Origin: Prochlorococcus marinus CUG1415
GTDB lineage: Bacteria; Cyanobacteriota; Cyanobacteriia; PCC-6307; Cyanobiaceae
DNA length: 64,000 nucleotides
Assembly: GCF_017696015.1 (NCBI RefSeq)
Contig: NZ_JAAORL010000001.1
Span: 806,001 to 870,000 of the forward strand
Reading direction: 5' to 3'
In this document: one piece after another, positions 9,741-18,430 of the stretch
How the letters are laid out: each line of letters begins with the position of its first letter
How positions within the stretch are numbered: the first letter of the stretch is position 1
Notes under the pieces: generated by a model
Seen by the model: only the letters and a program-made list of their open reading frames with translations
Told to the model about the DNA's origin: nothing
Database searches by the model: none
Program-made: the position numbers and the translations under genes

Positions 9741-10153
9741 AAATAGCTATGTATTGAATAAATAACAACCCCCCATATCTGTACATCAATATGGTTTTTA
9801 AATCTAAAATCAGGATAATTATGATTTTCTGCTTTTAAATATAATTCATTATTTTTTATAGATAATCTTTTTATCGTAAATTCCCCGTCTATCATTGCAA
9901 TGATAATATTCCCTGGCCTGGCGGCTAAACTCTTGTCTACTATTATTAAATCTTTATCTTTAATTCCTGCATTTATCATTGAGTCACCTTTAACTCTAAG
10001 AAAAAAAGTGCTAAAGGGATTAGATATTAAGTGTTCGTTTAAATCAATATTTTCTTCTGTATAGTCATCTGCAGGAGAAGGAAATCCTGCTGATACCGAA
10101 TCAGTTAACAAAGGGATTTTAAACTTTTTAGTAACTGAATCAAAAAAATCCAA
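9737..10153 (-). CDS. umuD: UmuD, self-cleaving SOS mutagenesis protein
   Basis: LexA-like S24 peptidase that RecA filaments stimulate to autocleave, giving the active partner of UmuC. 138 residues. Cleavage site A22-G23 (SVSAGFPSP), nucleophile S58 (KGDSMINAGI) and catalytic K95 (EFTIKRL) are all visible, so it should be active. No DNA-binding domain, which separates it from LexA. The start is TTG at 10151-10153; an in-frame stop lies two codons upstream, so no earlier start is possible. The predicted leader is short. Confidence 0.95.
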   Translation of the reverse strand: MDFFDSVTKKFKIPLLTDSVSAGFPSPADDYTEENIDLNEHLISNPFSTFFLRVKGDSMINAGIKDKDLIIVDKSLAARPGNIIIAMIDGEFTIKRLSIKNNELYLKAENHNYPDFRFKNHIDVQIWGVVIYSIHSYL

Positions 10154-10160
10154 GACTTAA

Positions 10161-10193
10161 ATTAATAGTATATATGTACTATATACTATTAAT
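10161..10193. promoter_or_regulatory. 33-bp inverted repeat with LexA-box-like core in front of umuDC
   Basis: Perfect 14-base arms (10161-10174 and 10180-10193) flank the 5-base centre TGTAC. Inside it, AGTATATATGTACT (10167-10180) fits the known cyanobacterial LexA consensus RGTACNNNDGTWCB with one mismatch (C to T at position 5). It ends 7 bases from the umuD start codon, so a bound repressor would cover a TATACT-like -10 at 10167-10172 on the minus strand. LexA control is inferred from the match and the target genes. Confidence 0.75.
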
Positions 10194-10252
10194 TTAACAA
10201 ATGGTTGGTTATTGAACTTTTATAGATTAATTTTAGATTAAATCTAATCTTT

Positions 10253-10669
10253 TTAAGAGCGATGGTAAGGAGAGTTGTTGGATATAGAAATAGCTCTATA
10301 AATTTGCTCGATTAGGATTAATCTAGCTAATTCATGAGGAAAAGTTAAAGGAGAAAGACTTAGTATAAGATCTGATTTTTCTTTTATATCGAAAGTAATT
10401 CCATCAGTATCACCGATTAAGAAATTAATCTTTTTATTTTTAAAATTTAAGAGTAAAGAACATAGTTCAACTGAATTAAACTGCTTGCCTTCTTCGCTTA
10501 GACAGATAATAATATTATTATTAGATCTAAGATTATTTATATTAAAAGTCTTTAACTCATTAATGATAAGTTCAGGCATTCTTTTTTTGTATTGATTAAT
10601 TCCATCTCTAATCCAAATTTTCTTTATTTTGCCTATAGCATAAATTGCTAATCTATTACTCTGAAGCAT
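10253..10669 (-). CDS. rlmH: 23S rRNA (pseudouridine-1915 N3) methyltransferase RlmH
   Basis: SPOUT-class methyltransferase that modifies pseudouridine 1915 in helix 69 of 23S rRNA. 138 residues, slightly shorter than the typical ~155. Family features: N-terminal IYAIGKIKK, the [10 protein letters not shown] glycine motif of the SAM-binding knot, [24 protein letters not shown], and a C-terminal end in NNSPYHRS close to the conserved NxPYHR. ATG start. Follows the asparagine-rich unknown gene by 19 bases. Confidence 0.93.
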   Translation of the reverse strand: MLQSNRLAIYAIGKIKKIWIRDGINQYKKRMPELIINELKTFNINNLRSNNNIIICLSEEGKQFNSVELCSLLLNFKNKKINFLIGDTDGITFDIKEKSDLILSLSPLTFPHELARLILIEQIYRAISISNNSPYHRS

Positions 10670-10688
10670 AAGTAAATATTAAATTTAA

Positions 10689-11021
10689 TTATTCATCAAG
10701 AAGATAATTAAATTGATCATAAAGTTCTTCTTCTGTTGTTAATTTCTTAGAAAAATTAGCTTTTCTAGAATTCATATTAATTTGATTTAGCTCACTTTTT
10801 CTTAGTGAATTATTAACGTTAGAAGTCTCTTCTAAAGATTCTGAATTATCAATTAATGAATAAAAAATTTTATTGGGATCTTCTGAATTAAGTGGATTGG
10901 GGATTAAATTATCATTGTTAGGTATATTTGTGTAATTACTTATATTTTTACTTTCGTTATTTAAATTTTTATTTTTTTTAAATTTATTGAGTTTATCTAA
11001 ATTCTTTTTTGATAAGCTCAT
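10689..11021 (-). CDS. hydrophilic asparagine/serine-rich protein, unknown
   Basis: 110 residues, no signal peptide, no membrane span and no recognisable domain. Composition is dominated by N, S, K and E, with a lysine-rich start (KKNLDKLNKFKKNKN) and an acidic end (EEELYDQFNYLLDE), so it is probably largely disordered. The ATG start and position 19 bases upstream of rlmH on the same strand suggest a real gene. Function unknown; I could not tie it to a named family. Confidence 0.6.
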   Translation of the reverse strand: MSLSKKNLDKLNKFKKNKNLNNESKNISNYTNIPNNDNLIPNPLNSEDPNKIFYSLIDNSESLEETSNVNNSLRKSELNQINMNSRKANFSKKLTTEEELYDQFNYLLDE

Positions 11022-11077
11022 GATATAAAGTATTAAATAAATTCATACTTAATTTAAACATATTATTTATCTTTTAG

Positions 11078-11902
11078 ATGAATTCTAAAAACTATCATCA
11101 AAAAAAAAGATTTGGACAACACTGGTTAGTAAATAAAAAAATACTAGAAAAAATTAAAGAAATTGCTGTTCTTAATGAAAATGACTTTATTTTAGAAATT
11201 GGTCCAGGTAAAGGAGCTTTAACCTCTAAGTTATTAGATTCAGAAATTAAAAAATTACATGCGATTGAATTAGATAAAGATTTAATAAATTTATTAAATG
11301 ATAAATTCAATAATAATGATAAGTTTTCACTTCAGCAGGGAGATATTCTTTCTGTAAATTTAGATTCGATTAATAAGAAGATTACAAAAGTGATTGCAAA
11401 TATTCCTTACAATATAACTGGCCCAATATTGGATATTTTTATAGGGCGATTGGGCATTATAAGAAACTATAATTACGAAAAAATAATTTTTTTAATGCAG
11501 AAAGACGTTGTAGATAGGATTTTGTCAAAAGAAGGTAGTCCTAATGCTGGTGCGCTTAGTATAAGAATGCAACTCTTATCAAAAATAAAAAGAATTTGTG
11601 ATGTACCGCCTTCATCATTTAGGCCGCCTCCAAAAGTTTTTTCTTCTTTAGTAGTTTTCGAACCAATTAAAAATGATCTAAGATTAGACATTAGTCTAGA
11701 AAAATATATAGATAAACTTCTTCGAATTTCATTTAATTCAAGAAGAAAAATGCTTAGAAATACTCTTAATTCAATACTTTCAAATGAAGATATAAATGAA
11801 TTATCTGAATCTTCAAAAGTTTGTTTTAATTTAAGACCACAAGATATTTCAATTCATCAATGGATTAAGCTTGCAGAAAATTGTATTAAAATTAAAAAAT
11901 AA
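11078..11902 (+). CDS. rsmA: 16S rRNA (A1518/A1519 N6-dimethyl) transferase
   Basis: KsgA-type enzyme that dimethylates two adjacent adenines in helix 45 during small-subunit maturation. 274 residues, usual length. RFGQHWLVN at the start, SAM motif [13 protein letters not shown], acidic loop AIELDKDL, and the catalytic motif [12 protein letters not shown] are present, followed by the C-terminal helical domain with [14 protein letters not shown] start. Followed 12 bases later by ispE, a pairing common in cyanobacteria. Confidence 0.97.
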   Translation: MNSKNYHQKKRFGQHWLVNKKILEKIKEIAVLNENDFILEIGPGKGALTSKLLDSEIKKLHAIELDKDLINLLNDKFNNNDKFSLQQGDILSVNLDSINKKITKVIANIPYNITGPILDIFIGRLGIIRNYNYEKIIFLMQKDVVDRILSKEGSPNAGALSIRMQLLSKIKRICDVPPSSFRPPPKVFSSLVVFEPIKNDLRLDISLEKYIDKLLRISFNSRRKMLRNTLNSILSNEDINELSESSKVCFNLRPQDISIHQWIKLAENCIKIKK

Positions 11903-11914
11903 AAATTTAAGTAT

Positions 11915-12850
11915 ATGCAAGATTTAGCTAAAACGAAAATTATTATAAAATCTCCTGCCAAAATAAATTTGCACCTTGAAGTTATCGGTAAAAGAGAGGA
12001 TGGATTCCATGAGTTAGCAATGATTATGCAAAATATTGATCTTTCTGATTATTTAGAATTTGAAATTAATAATGAAGATTTAATTAAACTTGAATCTGAT
12101 TGTAATGATTTAAGCTTATCTAGTGATAACTTAATTGTTAAATCGGCAAATCTATTAAGGAAAAAATCAAATATAGATTTCGGTGCGAATATATTTTTAA
12201 GAAAAAATATTCCAATTGGTGCAGGATTAGCTGGTGGATCCAGTAATGCAGCAGCAACATTAATTGGTCTTAATAAGTTATGGGATTTGAACTTAGATCA
12301 AGAAACATTATGTTCATTAGCATCAACTTTAGGATCTGATATTCCTTTTTTTATAAATGGTGGTATTCAATTATGTTTTGGAAGAGGCGAAATTTTGGAG
12401 AAATTAGATTCAAACTTTGAATATGGAGTAATTCTTTTAAAAAATCCAAATGTATCAGTATCTACTGCTGAAACTTATAAAAAATATAGTAATAGATTTT
12501 GTGATCAATATCTTACTAATAGAGCAATGATTGAGAACATAAGAAAAAATTTAAGAGATAATGGTTTAAATAACTTAAATTTTGATAATGAACATTTAAC
12601 TATAAAAAATGATTTACAGTTAGTTGTTGAAAATGACAATGATTCTGTAAAGCAGGCATTATATTTACTTTCTAAATTAGAGAATTGTCTGACATTTTCA
12701 ATGAGTGGATCTGGACCTACATGCTTTGCACTCTTTAAAGATGTAGAGACTGCTAAAAAAGAATTAACTGCAAATTATAAATTATTTAAAGATAAAGGTT
12801 ACGATTCATGGGTTTGCACTTTCCTTGAAAAGGGAATAACATTCATTTAA
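11915..12850 (+). CDS. ispE: 4-diphosphocytidyl-2-C-methyl-D-erythritol kinase
   Basis: GHMP-family kinase of the MEP isoprenoid pathway, which feeds carotenoid, chlorophyll-phytol and quinone synthesis. 311 residues. N-terminal SPAKINLHLEV substrate motif, glycine-rich ATP loop PIGAGLAGGSSNAAA, and C-terminal SMSGSGPTCFALF are diagnostic. ATG start. Probably co-transcribed with rsmA upstream and the DUF3082 gene downstream (24-base gap). dxs of the same pathway lies 23 kb away in the window. Confidence 0.97.
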   Translation: MQDLAKTKIIIKSPAKINLHLEVIGKREDGFHELAMIMQNIDLSDYLEFEINNEDLIKLESDCNDLSLSSDNLIVKSANLLRKKSNIDFGANIFLRKNIPIGAGLAGGSSNAAATLIGLNKLWDLNLDQETLCSLASTLGSDIPFFINGGIQLCFGRGEILEKLDSNFEYGVILLKNPNVSVSTAETYKKYSNRFCDQYLTNRAMIENIRKNLRDNGLNNLNFDNEHLTIKNDLQLVVENDNDSVKQALYLLSKLENCLTFSMSGSGPTCFALFKDVETAKKELTANYKLFKDKGYDSWVCTFLEKGITFI

Positions 12851-12874
12851 ATTTTTTTTATACAAAATTTTATT

Positions 12875-13177
12875 GTGGCTGATAATAGTAAAGAGAATAT
12901 TGAAAAAAATATTCCCGAAAAAGGACCATTAAATTTTATTGCAGGATCATTAACCAGTTTTTTATTATTTATATTTTTTTATTTTTTAAGTAATAAAATT
13001 GCAATTTATTTTTCAATGCATAAACCATCTAATTCTTCTGAAATAGTCCAGAATATTTCTTCTAGTATTAATACCTTAATAATTGGATTGTCTTTTTTAC
13101 TGACTTTTTCTTTCGCTTTTATAGGCTTTGGACTTTTTATTGTATTTATTCGCAGTTTTTTTATGAAGAAAAGTTGA
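12875..13177 (+). CDS. DUF3082-family membrane protein
   Basis: 100 residues from a GTG start. A polar N-terminus (KENIEKNIPEKGP) precedes two hydrophobic spans (about 20-45, FIAGSLTSFLLFIFFYFLS, and 65-92). Layout and the GPLNFIAGSLTSF motif fit the cyanobacterial DUF3082 family, of unknown function. Located between ispE and a small membrane peptide gene, on the same strand. Confidence 0.75.
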   Translation: MADNSKENIEKNIPEKGPLNFIAGSLTSFLLFIFFYFLSNKIAIYFSMHKPSNSSEIVQNISSSINTLIIGLSFLLTFSFAFIGFGLFIVFIRSFFMKKS

Positions 13178-13211
13178 ACTAGAAATAATATAAAAAAAAC
13201 ACTTTCTTTGA

Positions 13212-13307
13212 ATGTCTTTACATGATCTAGGTATTTTAATTCTTTTACTCTCACCAGGAATGATTTTGTCAATATTACTACTTATAACCTTTGCAGAAGG
13301 AGGATAA
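13212..13307 (+). CDS. 31-residue single-span membrane peptide
   Basis: Too short for most gene callers. ATG at 13212, stop TAA at 13305-13307. It reads as a short polar start (MSLHDLG), a continuous hydrophobic span broken by SPG, and the end ITFAEGG. Size and shape are like the low-molecular-weight subunits of photosystems and cytochrome b6f, but it does not match PsbX, Ycf12, PsaM, PetL, PetN or PetG as I remember them, so I leave it unnamed. It sits 34 bases after the DUF3082 gene and 49 bases before pdhB on the same strand. Confidence 0.6.
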   Translation: MSLHDLGILILLLSPGMILSILLLITFAEGG

Positions 13308-13356
13308 ATTAATCAAAATGGTAAGATTATTTATGTGATTAATAAGGAAATTAATT

Positions 13357-14340
13357 GTGGCTGGAACATTATTGTTTAATGCTTTGAAAGAGGCAATTGA
13401 CGAAGAAATGGCAAATGATGTTAATGTTTGCGTAATGGGCGAAGATGTTGGTCAATATGGAGGTTCTTATAAGGTAACTAAGGATTTATATGAAAAATAT
13501 GGTGAATTACGAGTATTAGATACTCCAATTGCAGAGAATAGTTTTACCGGTATGGCTGTAGGTGCAGCTATGACTGGTCTAAGACCAATAGTAGAAGGCA
13601 TGAATATGGGTTTTTTGCTTTTAGCATTTAATCAGATATCGAATAATATGGGAATGCTTAGATATACAAGTGGAGGAAATTATAAGATTCCTGCTGTAGT
13701 TCGCGGTCCGGGAGGAGTTGGTCGACAACTTGGTGCTGAACATAGTCAAAGACTTGAGGCATATTTTCATGCAGTTCCTGGAATAAAAATTGTGGCATGC
13801 AGTACTCCGACAAATGCTAAAGGTCTAATGAAAGCAGCGATAAGAGATGATAATCCGGTTTTGTTTTTCGAACATGTACTTCTCTACAACTTGTCTGAAG
13901 AATTACCTGAGGGTGACTATACCTGCGCTTTAGATCAGGCTGACGTCGTAAAAGAGGGTAAAGATGTTACTTTATTAACTTATTCAAGAATGAGACATCA
14001 CTGCCTTAAAGCTCTTGAAGAATTAGATAAAAAAGGAATAGATGCTGAGTTAATCGATTTGATAAGTTTAAAACCATTTGATATGGAAACCATTGCAAAA
14101 TCAATAAGAAAAACAAATAAAGTAATTATTATTGAAGAATGTATGAAGACTGGAGGTATTGGTGCAGAATTGATTGCTTTGATAACAGAAGAGTGTTTTG
14201 ATGATCTAGATGCCAGACCAATCAGGCTTTCCAGTCAGGATATACCGACTCCGTATAATGGAAATCTTGAAAATTTGACAATAATCCAACCACATCAAAT
14301 AGTTGAAAAAGTTGAACACTTAATTACTGGGAGTATATAG
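13357..14340 (+). CDS. pdhB: pyruvate dehydrogenase E1 component, beta subunit
   Basis: Beta subunit of the E1 enzyme that decarboxylates pyruvate and loads lipoyl-E2 for acetyl-CoA production. 327 residues, usual for the cyanobacterial/plastid type. Transketolase pyrimidine domain with [17 protein letters not shown] and [17 protein letters not shown], then the transketolase C-terminal domain ([14 protein letters not shown]). The GTG start is supported by AAGGA at 13344-13348, eight bases upstream. The alpha subunit is not in the window. secD follows after three bases. Confidence 0.96.
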   Translation: MAGTLLFNALKEAIDEEMANDVNVCVMGEDVGQYGGSYKVTKDLYEKYGELRVLDTPIAENSFTGMAVGAAMTGLRPIVEGMNMGFLLLAFNQISNNMGMLRYTSGGNYKIPAVVRGPGGVGRQLGAEHSQRLEAYFHAVPGIKIVACSTPTNAKGLMKAAIRDDNPVLFFEHVLLYNLSEELPEGDYTCALDQADVVKEGKDVTLLTYSRMRHHCLKALEELDKKGIDAELIDLISLKPFDMETIAKSIRKTNKVIIIEECMKTGGIGAELIALITEECFDDLDARPIRLSSQDIPTPYNGNLENLTIIQPHQIVEKVEHLITGSI

Positions 14341-14343
14341 TCA

Positions 14344-15813
14344 ATGAAAAGAAGGCAAGGCTGGCTTTTTTTTATAATATTTCTACTTACTTTATCTGTT
14401 TATTTATTAATAAATTATCCACTACAGTTAGGCTTGGATTTAAAAGGAGGTTCTCAACTTACACTACAAATTATTAAAGAGGAAGGTAAGGTAACTAAGG
14501 ATGAACTTGAAGCGGTTAATTCAGTAATTGATAGACGCGTTAATAATTTAGGTGTTTCCGAATCTAACCTGCAAACCCTTGGTGGAGATCAATTGATTTT
14601 AGAATTACCTGGAGAGCAGAATCCATTAGTCGCTTCAAGAGTTTTAGGTAAGACTGCTTTATTAGAATTTAGAACCCAAAAAGTAGGGACATCCCAAGAT
14701 TTAAAAGAATTGCAACTTCAGAGATTGAACATTAAAAAATTAATTGAGGAATATTCCTCTTTAGAAAATAATCTAAATGGAGATAATTTATTAAACATTA
14801 TTCAGGATAGTCTTAGGGATATTGAACAAAAAATTAATTATTCTGCTAATAATAAAGAGTTATATGGGAAATTAATTGAAATTAAAAAGTATGTTGACAA
14901 AGAAATAGCAAATTTATTTATCAAGACAGATTTAACTGGCAAGGATCTTATTAACGCAGGAAGGAGACAAGAACAAACTAATAGTAATTGGGAAGTTTTA
15001 TTAACTTTTAGTGATTCAGGAGGTGATAAATTTGCTGAAATCACAAAGTCAATTGCGGGAACTAATCAACTATTAGCTATTATTCTTGACGGCGAGTCTA
15101 TAAGTGAAGCTAGTGTTGGTAGTCAGTTCGCTAATACTGGGATTACAGGTGGATCAGCAACCATAAGTGGTAACTTTAGTGCTGAAAATGCTAGAGAATT
15201 AGAAGTTCAACTTAAAGGAGGTTCATTGCCTTTGCCAATTGAAATAGTAGAAACTAACACTATTGGAGCTTTGCTTGGATCCAAGAATATTTTAAAAAGT
15301 CTTTATGCAGCTGTTAGTGGATTAATTTTTGTTGGTATATTTATGATTTTCAATTATAGAATTTTAGGCTTTGTTTCAGTTCTCTCTTTAGTACTTTATG
15401 GTTTCTTTAACTTGGCTCTGTATTCTTTAATCCCTGTAACTTTAACTTTACCTGGAATATCTGGACTCATACTTAGTATTGGGATGGCCGTTGATGCAAA
15501 TATTCTAATATTTGAGAGAATAAGAGAAGAATTATATAATGGCAATACTCTTATAAGATCTATTGATAGCGGTTTTCAAAGAGCTAATTCATCAATAGTT
15601 GATGGCCACATTACAACTCTTTTAAGTTGTTTTGTATTGTTTTTATTAGGAACGAATTTTGTTAAGGGTTTTGCTGCAACTTTAGGTATTGGTGTATTAA
15701 TAAGCTTATTTACATCATTAAATTGTTCCAAAACTATTTTGCGATTTTTTACAACATATCAATCTTTAAGACAAAAAAATCTTTACCTTCCTAGGAACAA
15801 CTTTTCAAATTAA
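14344..15813 (+). CDS. secD: protein translocase subunit SecD
   Basis: Membrane component that uses ion-motive force to help SecYEG complete export into the thylakoid lumen or periplasm. 489 residues. First transmembrane span at about 7-24, the LGLDLKGGSQLTLQ motif, a large lumenal domain including a lysine/asparagine-rich insert (about residues 120-190), and five C-terminal spans with SIGMAVDANILIFERIREE. ATG start. Co-directional with secF (22-base gap) and pdhB upstream. Confidence 0.96.
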   Translation: MKRRQGWLFFIIFLLTLSVYLLINYPLQLGLDLKGGSQLTLQIIKEEGKVTKDELEAVNSVIDRRVNNLGVSESNLQTLGGDQLILELPGEQNPLVASRVLGKTALLEFRTQKVGTSQDLKELQLQRLNIKKLIEEYSSLENNLNGDNLLNIIQDSLRDIEQKINYSANNKELYGKLIEIKKYVDKEIANLFIKTDLTGKDLINAGRRQEQTNSNWEVLLTFSDSGGDKFAEITKSIAGTNQLLAIILDGESISEASVGSQFANTGITGGSATISGNFSAENARELEVQLKGGSLPLPIEIVETNTIGALLGSKNILKSLYAAVSGLIFVGIFMIFNYRILGFVSVLSLVLYGFFNLALYSLIPVTLTLPGISGLILSIGMAVDANILIFERIREELYNGNTLIRSIDSGFQRANSSIVDGHITTLLSCFVLFLLGTNFVKGFAATLGIGVLISLFTSLNCSKTILRFFTTYQSLRQKNLYLPRNNFSN

Positions 15814-15835
15814 ACTTTTTATTTTTAATCTTTCC

Positions 15836-16753
15836 ATGAAATTATTTAATCTTGAACTAATAAAAAATAAAAGAAAGATAACTTGTTTCTCCGCATTTCT
15901 TATTTTGTTGAGTCTTTTAGGAATTTTATATTCTACATTTAATACTTCATATAAGAAACCTATTAATCTAGGAATGGATTTTGTTGGTGGTAATGAATTA
16001 AGAATAGAGAGAATATGTGAAGAGGAATGTTCTGATGTTTCTCCTGATTCAGTTTTAGAGAATTTAAGAGAAGTTTCTAAAAATAAAAATTTTTTAAATA
16101 ATATTAAATTACAATTCCAAAATAATAATAAATTAGTATCAATTAGAACACCTTATTTAAGTATTGAAGAATCAAATAGGTTACTTACTAATCTTGAGAA
16201 AATTATTGGCCCCGTGAATTATGATAGTAAAAATTCAAGATTAATTGGTCCAAAACTAGGGAAAAGATTACTTACTAACTGTGTTACTTCTTTGTTAGTC
16301 TCTTTAATTGCAATATCATTATATATAACTCTTAGATTTGATAGAAAATATGCTTTATATGCATTATTAGCTTTATTTCATGATTTATTAATAGTTTTCG
16401 GGATCTTCTCTTGGTTAGGAATTATATTATCTGTTGAGGTCAATAGTTTATTTGCGGTGTCCTTGTTAACTATTGCAGGTTATTCTGTAAATGATACTGT
16501 TGTTATATTTGACAGAATTCGTGAGAATTTAAGATCAAATAACGAAGGCTATAACGAAACTATTCAATTATCAGTTAATGAATCATTTAGGAGAACAACT
16601 TTTACAAGTATTACAACTTTAATACCTTTGTTAACTCTAATTTTCTTTGGTTCTTACTCATTATTCTGGTTTTCTGTTTCCTTATCATTAGGAATTATAG
16701 TTGGAAGTTATTCAAGTATTTTATTGGCTCCATCTTTTTTACTCAAAGATTAA
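15836..16753 (+). CDS. secF: protein translocase subunit SecF
   Basis: Partner of SecD in the SecDF export accessory complex. 305 residues. First span near residues 16-34, LGMDFVGGNELRIE (SecF-type DFxGG motif), a short lumenal domain with a cysteine pair (CEEEC), and five C-terminal spans containing TIAGYSVNDTVVIFDRIRENL and TSITTLIPLLTLIFFG. ATG start. Immediately follows secD. Confidence 0.95.
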   Translation: MKLFNLELIKNKRKITCFSAFLILLSLLGILYSTFNTSYKKPINLGMDFVGGNELRIERICEEECSDVSPDSVLENLREVSKNKNFLNNIKLQFQNNNKLVSIRTPYLSIEESNRLLTNLEKIIGPVNYDSKNSRLIGPKLGKRLLTNCVTSLLVSLIAISLYITLRFDRKYALYALLALFHDLLIVFGIFSWLGIILSVEVNSLFAVSLLTIAGYSVNDTVVIFDRIRENLRSNNEGYNETIQLSVNESFRRTTFTSITTLIPLLTLIFFGSYSLFWFSVSLSLGIIVGSYSSILLAPSFLLKD

Positions 16754-16771
16754 GCTTATGTCTTTAACTTT

Positions 16772-16951
16772 ATGAAATTGAATTACTATTTAATACTTTT
16801 ATTTTCCTTAGTTTTAATTGATATTTATACTGAGTTAAGAATATTATTTGATCATTTTACTTTCAATGCATTGTATTTTGCTTTCGCAAAACATCCTTTA
16901 GCTTTCTTTATACTTTTTTCCTTTCCATATTTATATAAAAAAATTAAATAA
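16772..16951 (+). CDS. 59-residue membrane protein downstream of secF
   Basis: ATG at 16772, TAA at 16949-16951. It reads as MKLNYYLILLFSLVLIDIY, a polar middle (TELRILFDHFTFN), a second hydrophobic stretch with FAKHPLAFFILFSFP, and a basic end (YLYKKIK). Two membrane spans are likely. It begins 18 bases after the secF stop on the same strand, so it may be part of the secDF transcript. I recognise no family, and it is too short for a firm call. Confidence 0.6.
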   Translation: MKLNYYLILLFSLVLIDIYTELRILFDHFTFNALYFAFAKHPLAFFILFSFPYLYKKIK

Positions 16952-16959
16952 ATAATTTT

Positions 16960-18003
16960 TTAAATATCTTTAATTGATTCTTTGATTAAAACCTGTATTA
17001 CTACAGCTAAAGGCAGAGATAAGATTAATCCTAATGGACCAAAAATGAAGGTAAATCCAAATTGCGATATTAATGTTAATCCAGGAAGAAAATTTGCTTT
17101 TTTCTTCATTATAGAAGGCATTATTATATAGCTTTCAATATTTTGAATGATTACATATGCTCCTAATACTGCTAGAGGTTTCCAAAAATTATCTAGTAGA
17201 GCAATTGAGATCGGAAATATACCACTAATAACTGGACCTATATTAGGAATTATATTTAAAACCATTGCTATTAAAGCATTTGATACAACATATTTTACAT
17301 CTAATATCGATAAAACTATTAAAGATAATAGACCAACTGATAATGAGCTTATGACCATAGAAAAGGTCCAGTTTGCTAATGCAATATTGCATTTATCAAG
17401 AATAATTCTAGATTTATTACGATAATTTTTAGGGATTATTAGAAGTATATTTTCTTTATATTGTTTTGGTTCAATAGATATCATCAAACTAACTACTAAT
17501 ACGAAAATTAATTTTAAAAGTCCTGATCCCAGATTCCCCGCTATATTAATTAAGTTCTTAAAACTTTCTTGAATAGCTTTAGCAATAGTTGCTGCGTCTG
17601 GAATGGTAACTACATTATTTATTAGATTAAATATGTCTATAACATTGTCTGATTCTTCACCATAAAATAAGCTATTCAATTTGTTCAGATGTGTATTAAG
17701 CAAGATATTTATTTTAGATAAACCATTAGGAATATCAACTAGTATTTCATTGAATTCTTTTACAAACGGAGGCAAGACAATAATAAAAATAGTAAAAACT
17801 ATCAATGATATAACTGTTAATACAAAAAACAAAGATAGGGATCGGGGAATTTTCACCCCTTTTTGTATTTGATTACATAAATTACATACAATATTTGAAA
17901 TTACTAAAGAGCAAATAATTAAAAGTAGGAAATCTCTTAATGTCCATATTATTAAAGATGTTAATAAGATTACTGCTAACTTGAAATATGATGAACTACT
18001 CAA
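16960..18003 (-). CDS. AI-2E family (PerM-like) permease
   Basis: 347-residue integral membrane protein with about seven to eight spans. The C-terminal half contains NIIPNIGPVISGIFPISIALL and GLTLISQFGFTFIFGPLGLILSLPLAV, hallmarks of the AI-2E/UPF0118 transporter family. Substrate unknown; family members transport autoinducer-2 or act as ion/proton antiporters. Start TTG at 18001-18003 (MSSSSYF). Downstream of psb28 on the same strand, convergent with the 59-residue gene, 8 bases apart. Confidence 0.9.
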   Translation of the reverse strand: MSSSSYFKLAVILLTSLIIWTLRDFLLLIICSLVISNIVCNLCNQIQKGVKIPRSLSLFFVLTVISLIVFTIFIIVLPPFVKEFNEILVDIPNGLSKINILLNTHLNKLNSLFYGEESDNVIDIFNLINNVVTIPDAATIAKAIQESFKNLINIAGNLGSGLLKLIFVLVVSLMISIEPKQYKENILLIIPKNYRNKSRIILDKCNIALANWTFSMVISSLSVGLLSLIVLSILDVKYVVSNALIAMVLNIIPNIGPVISGIFPISIALLDNFWKPLAVLGAYVIIQNIESYIIMPSIMKKKANFLPGLTLISQFGFTFIFGPLGLILSLPLAVVIQVLIKESIKDI

Positions 18004-18016
18004 TTTAGTTAATAGT

Positions 18017-18370
18017 CTACTTCTTCTCAGAATATCCTAATCCATTTGATTTGGCATAAGTTTTTGCAAATCTCATGAATCTATCGAAGTCTAAAGTGTT
18101 CTTCCAAATATAAACTGCTTCTAAAAATATGGGCTCACCATCGACAAATCTTACTTTAACTTCTCTCGTTAATATCTCACCTTCAGTATCAATCATACGC
18201 ATACCTGTGATTTCACCGTCTGTAATTGAAGATAAGGCCTGAGGTCTCTCGAACAAAAATAATGCTTGACCATTAGTACCATCTTTACTCCTAGTAAGCC
18301 TTATCTCAGGAACTACTGGTTCATCAGTCCCTTCATAGAATTGTATTTTTGCAGTTTTATTTGCTTTCAT
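18017..18370 (-). CDS. psb28: photosystem II assembly factor Psb28
   Basis: Soluble 13-kDa protein that binds the cytoplasmic face of photosystem II assembly intermediates (CP47-containing). 117 residues from the ATG at 18368-18370 ([14 protein letters not shown]); a TTG three codons earlier is less likely. Family signatures: [41 protein letters not shown] and [16 protein letters not shown]. It follows mnmH on the minus strand and precedes the AI-2E permease (13 bases). Confidence 0.96.
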   Translation of the reverse strand: MKANKTAKIQFYEGTDEPVVPEIRLTRSKDGTNGQALFLFERPQALSSITDGEITGMRMIDTEGEILTREVKVRFVDGEPIFLEAVYIWKNTLDFDRFMRFAKTYAKSNGLGYSEKK

Positions 18371-18430
18371 AATGTTCAATTTATAATTTTATATTTTAAG
18401 AAATAATTTTCACTTTCGTTTATAAATATT

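Noticed and set aside
17147-17425. Plus-strand open frame inside the AI-2E permease
   Set aside because: Shadow of the permease with no RBS, no domain and low-complexity content.
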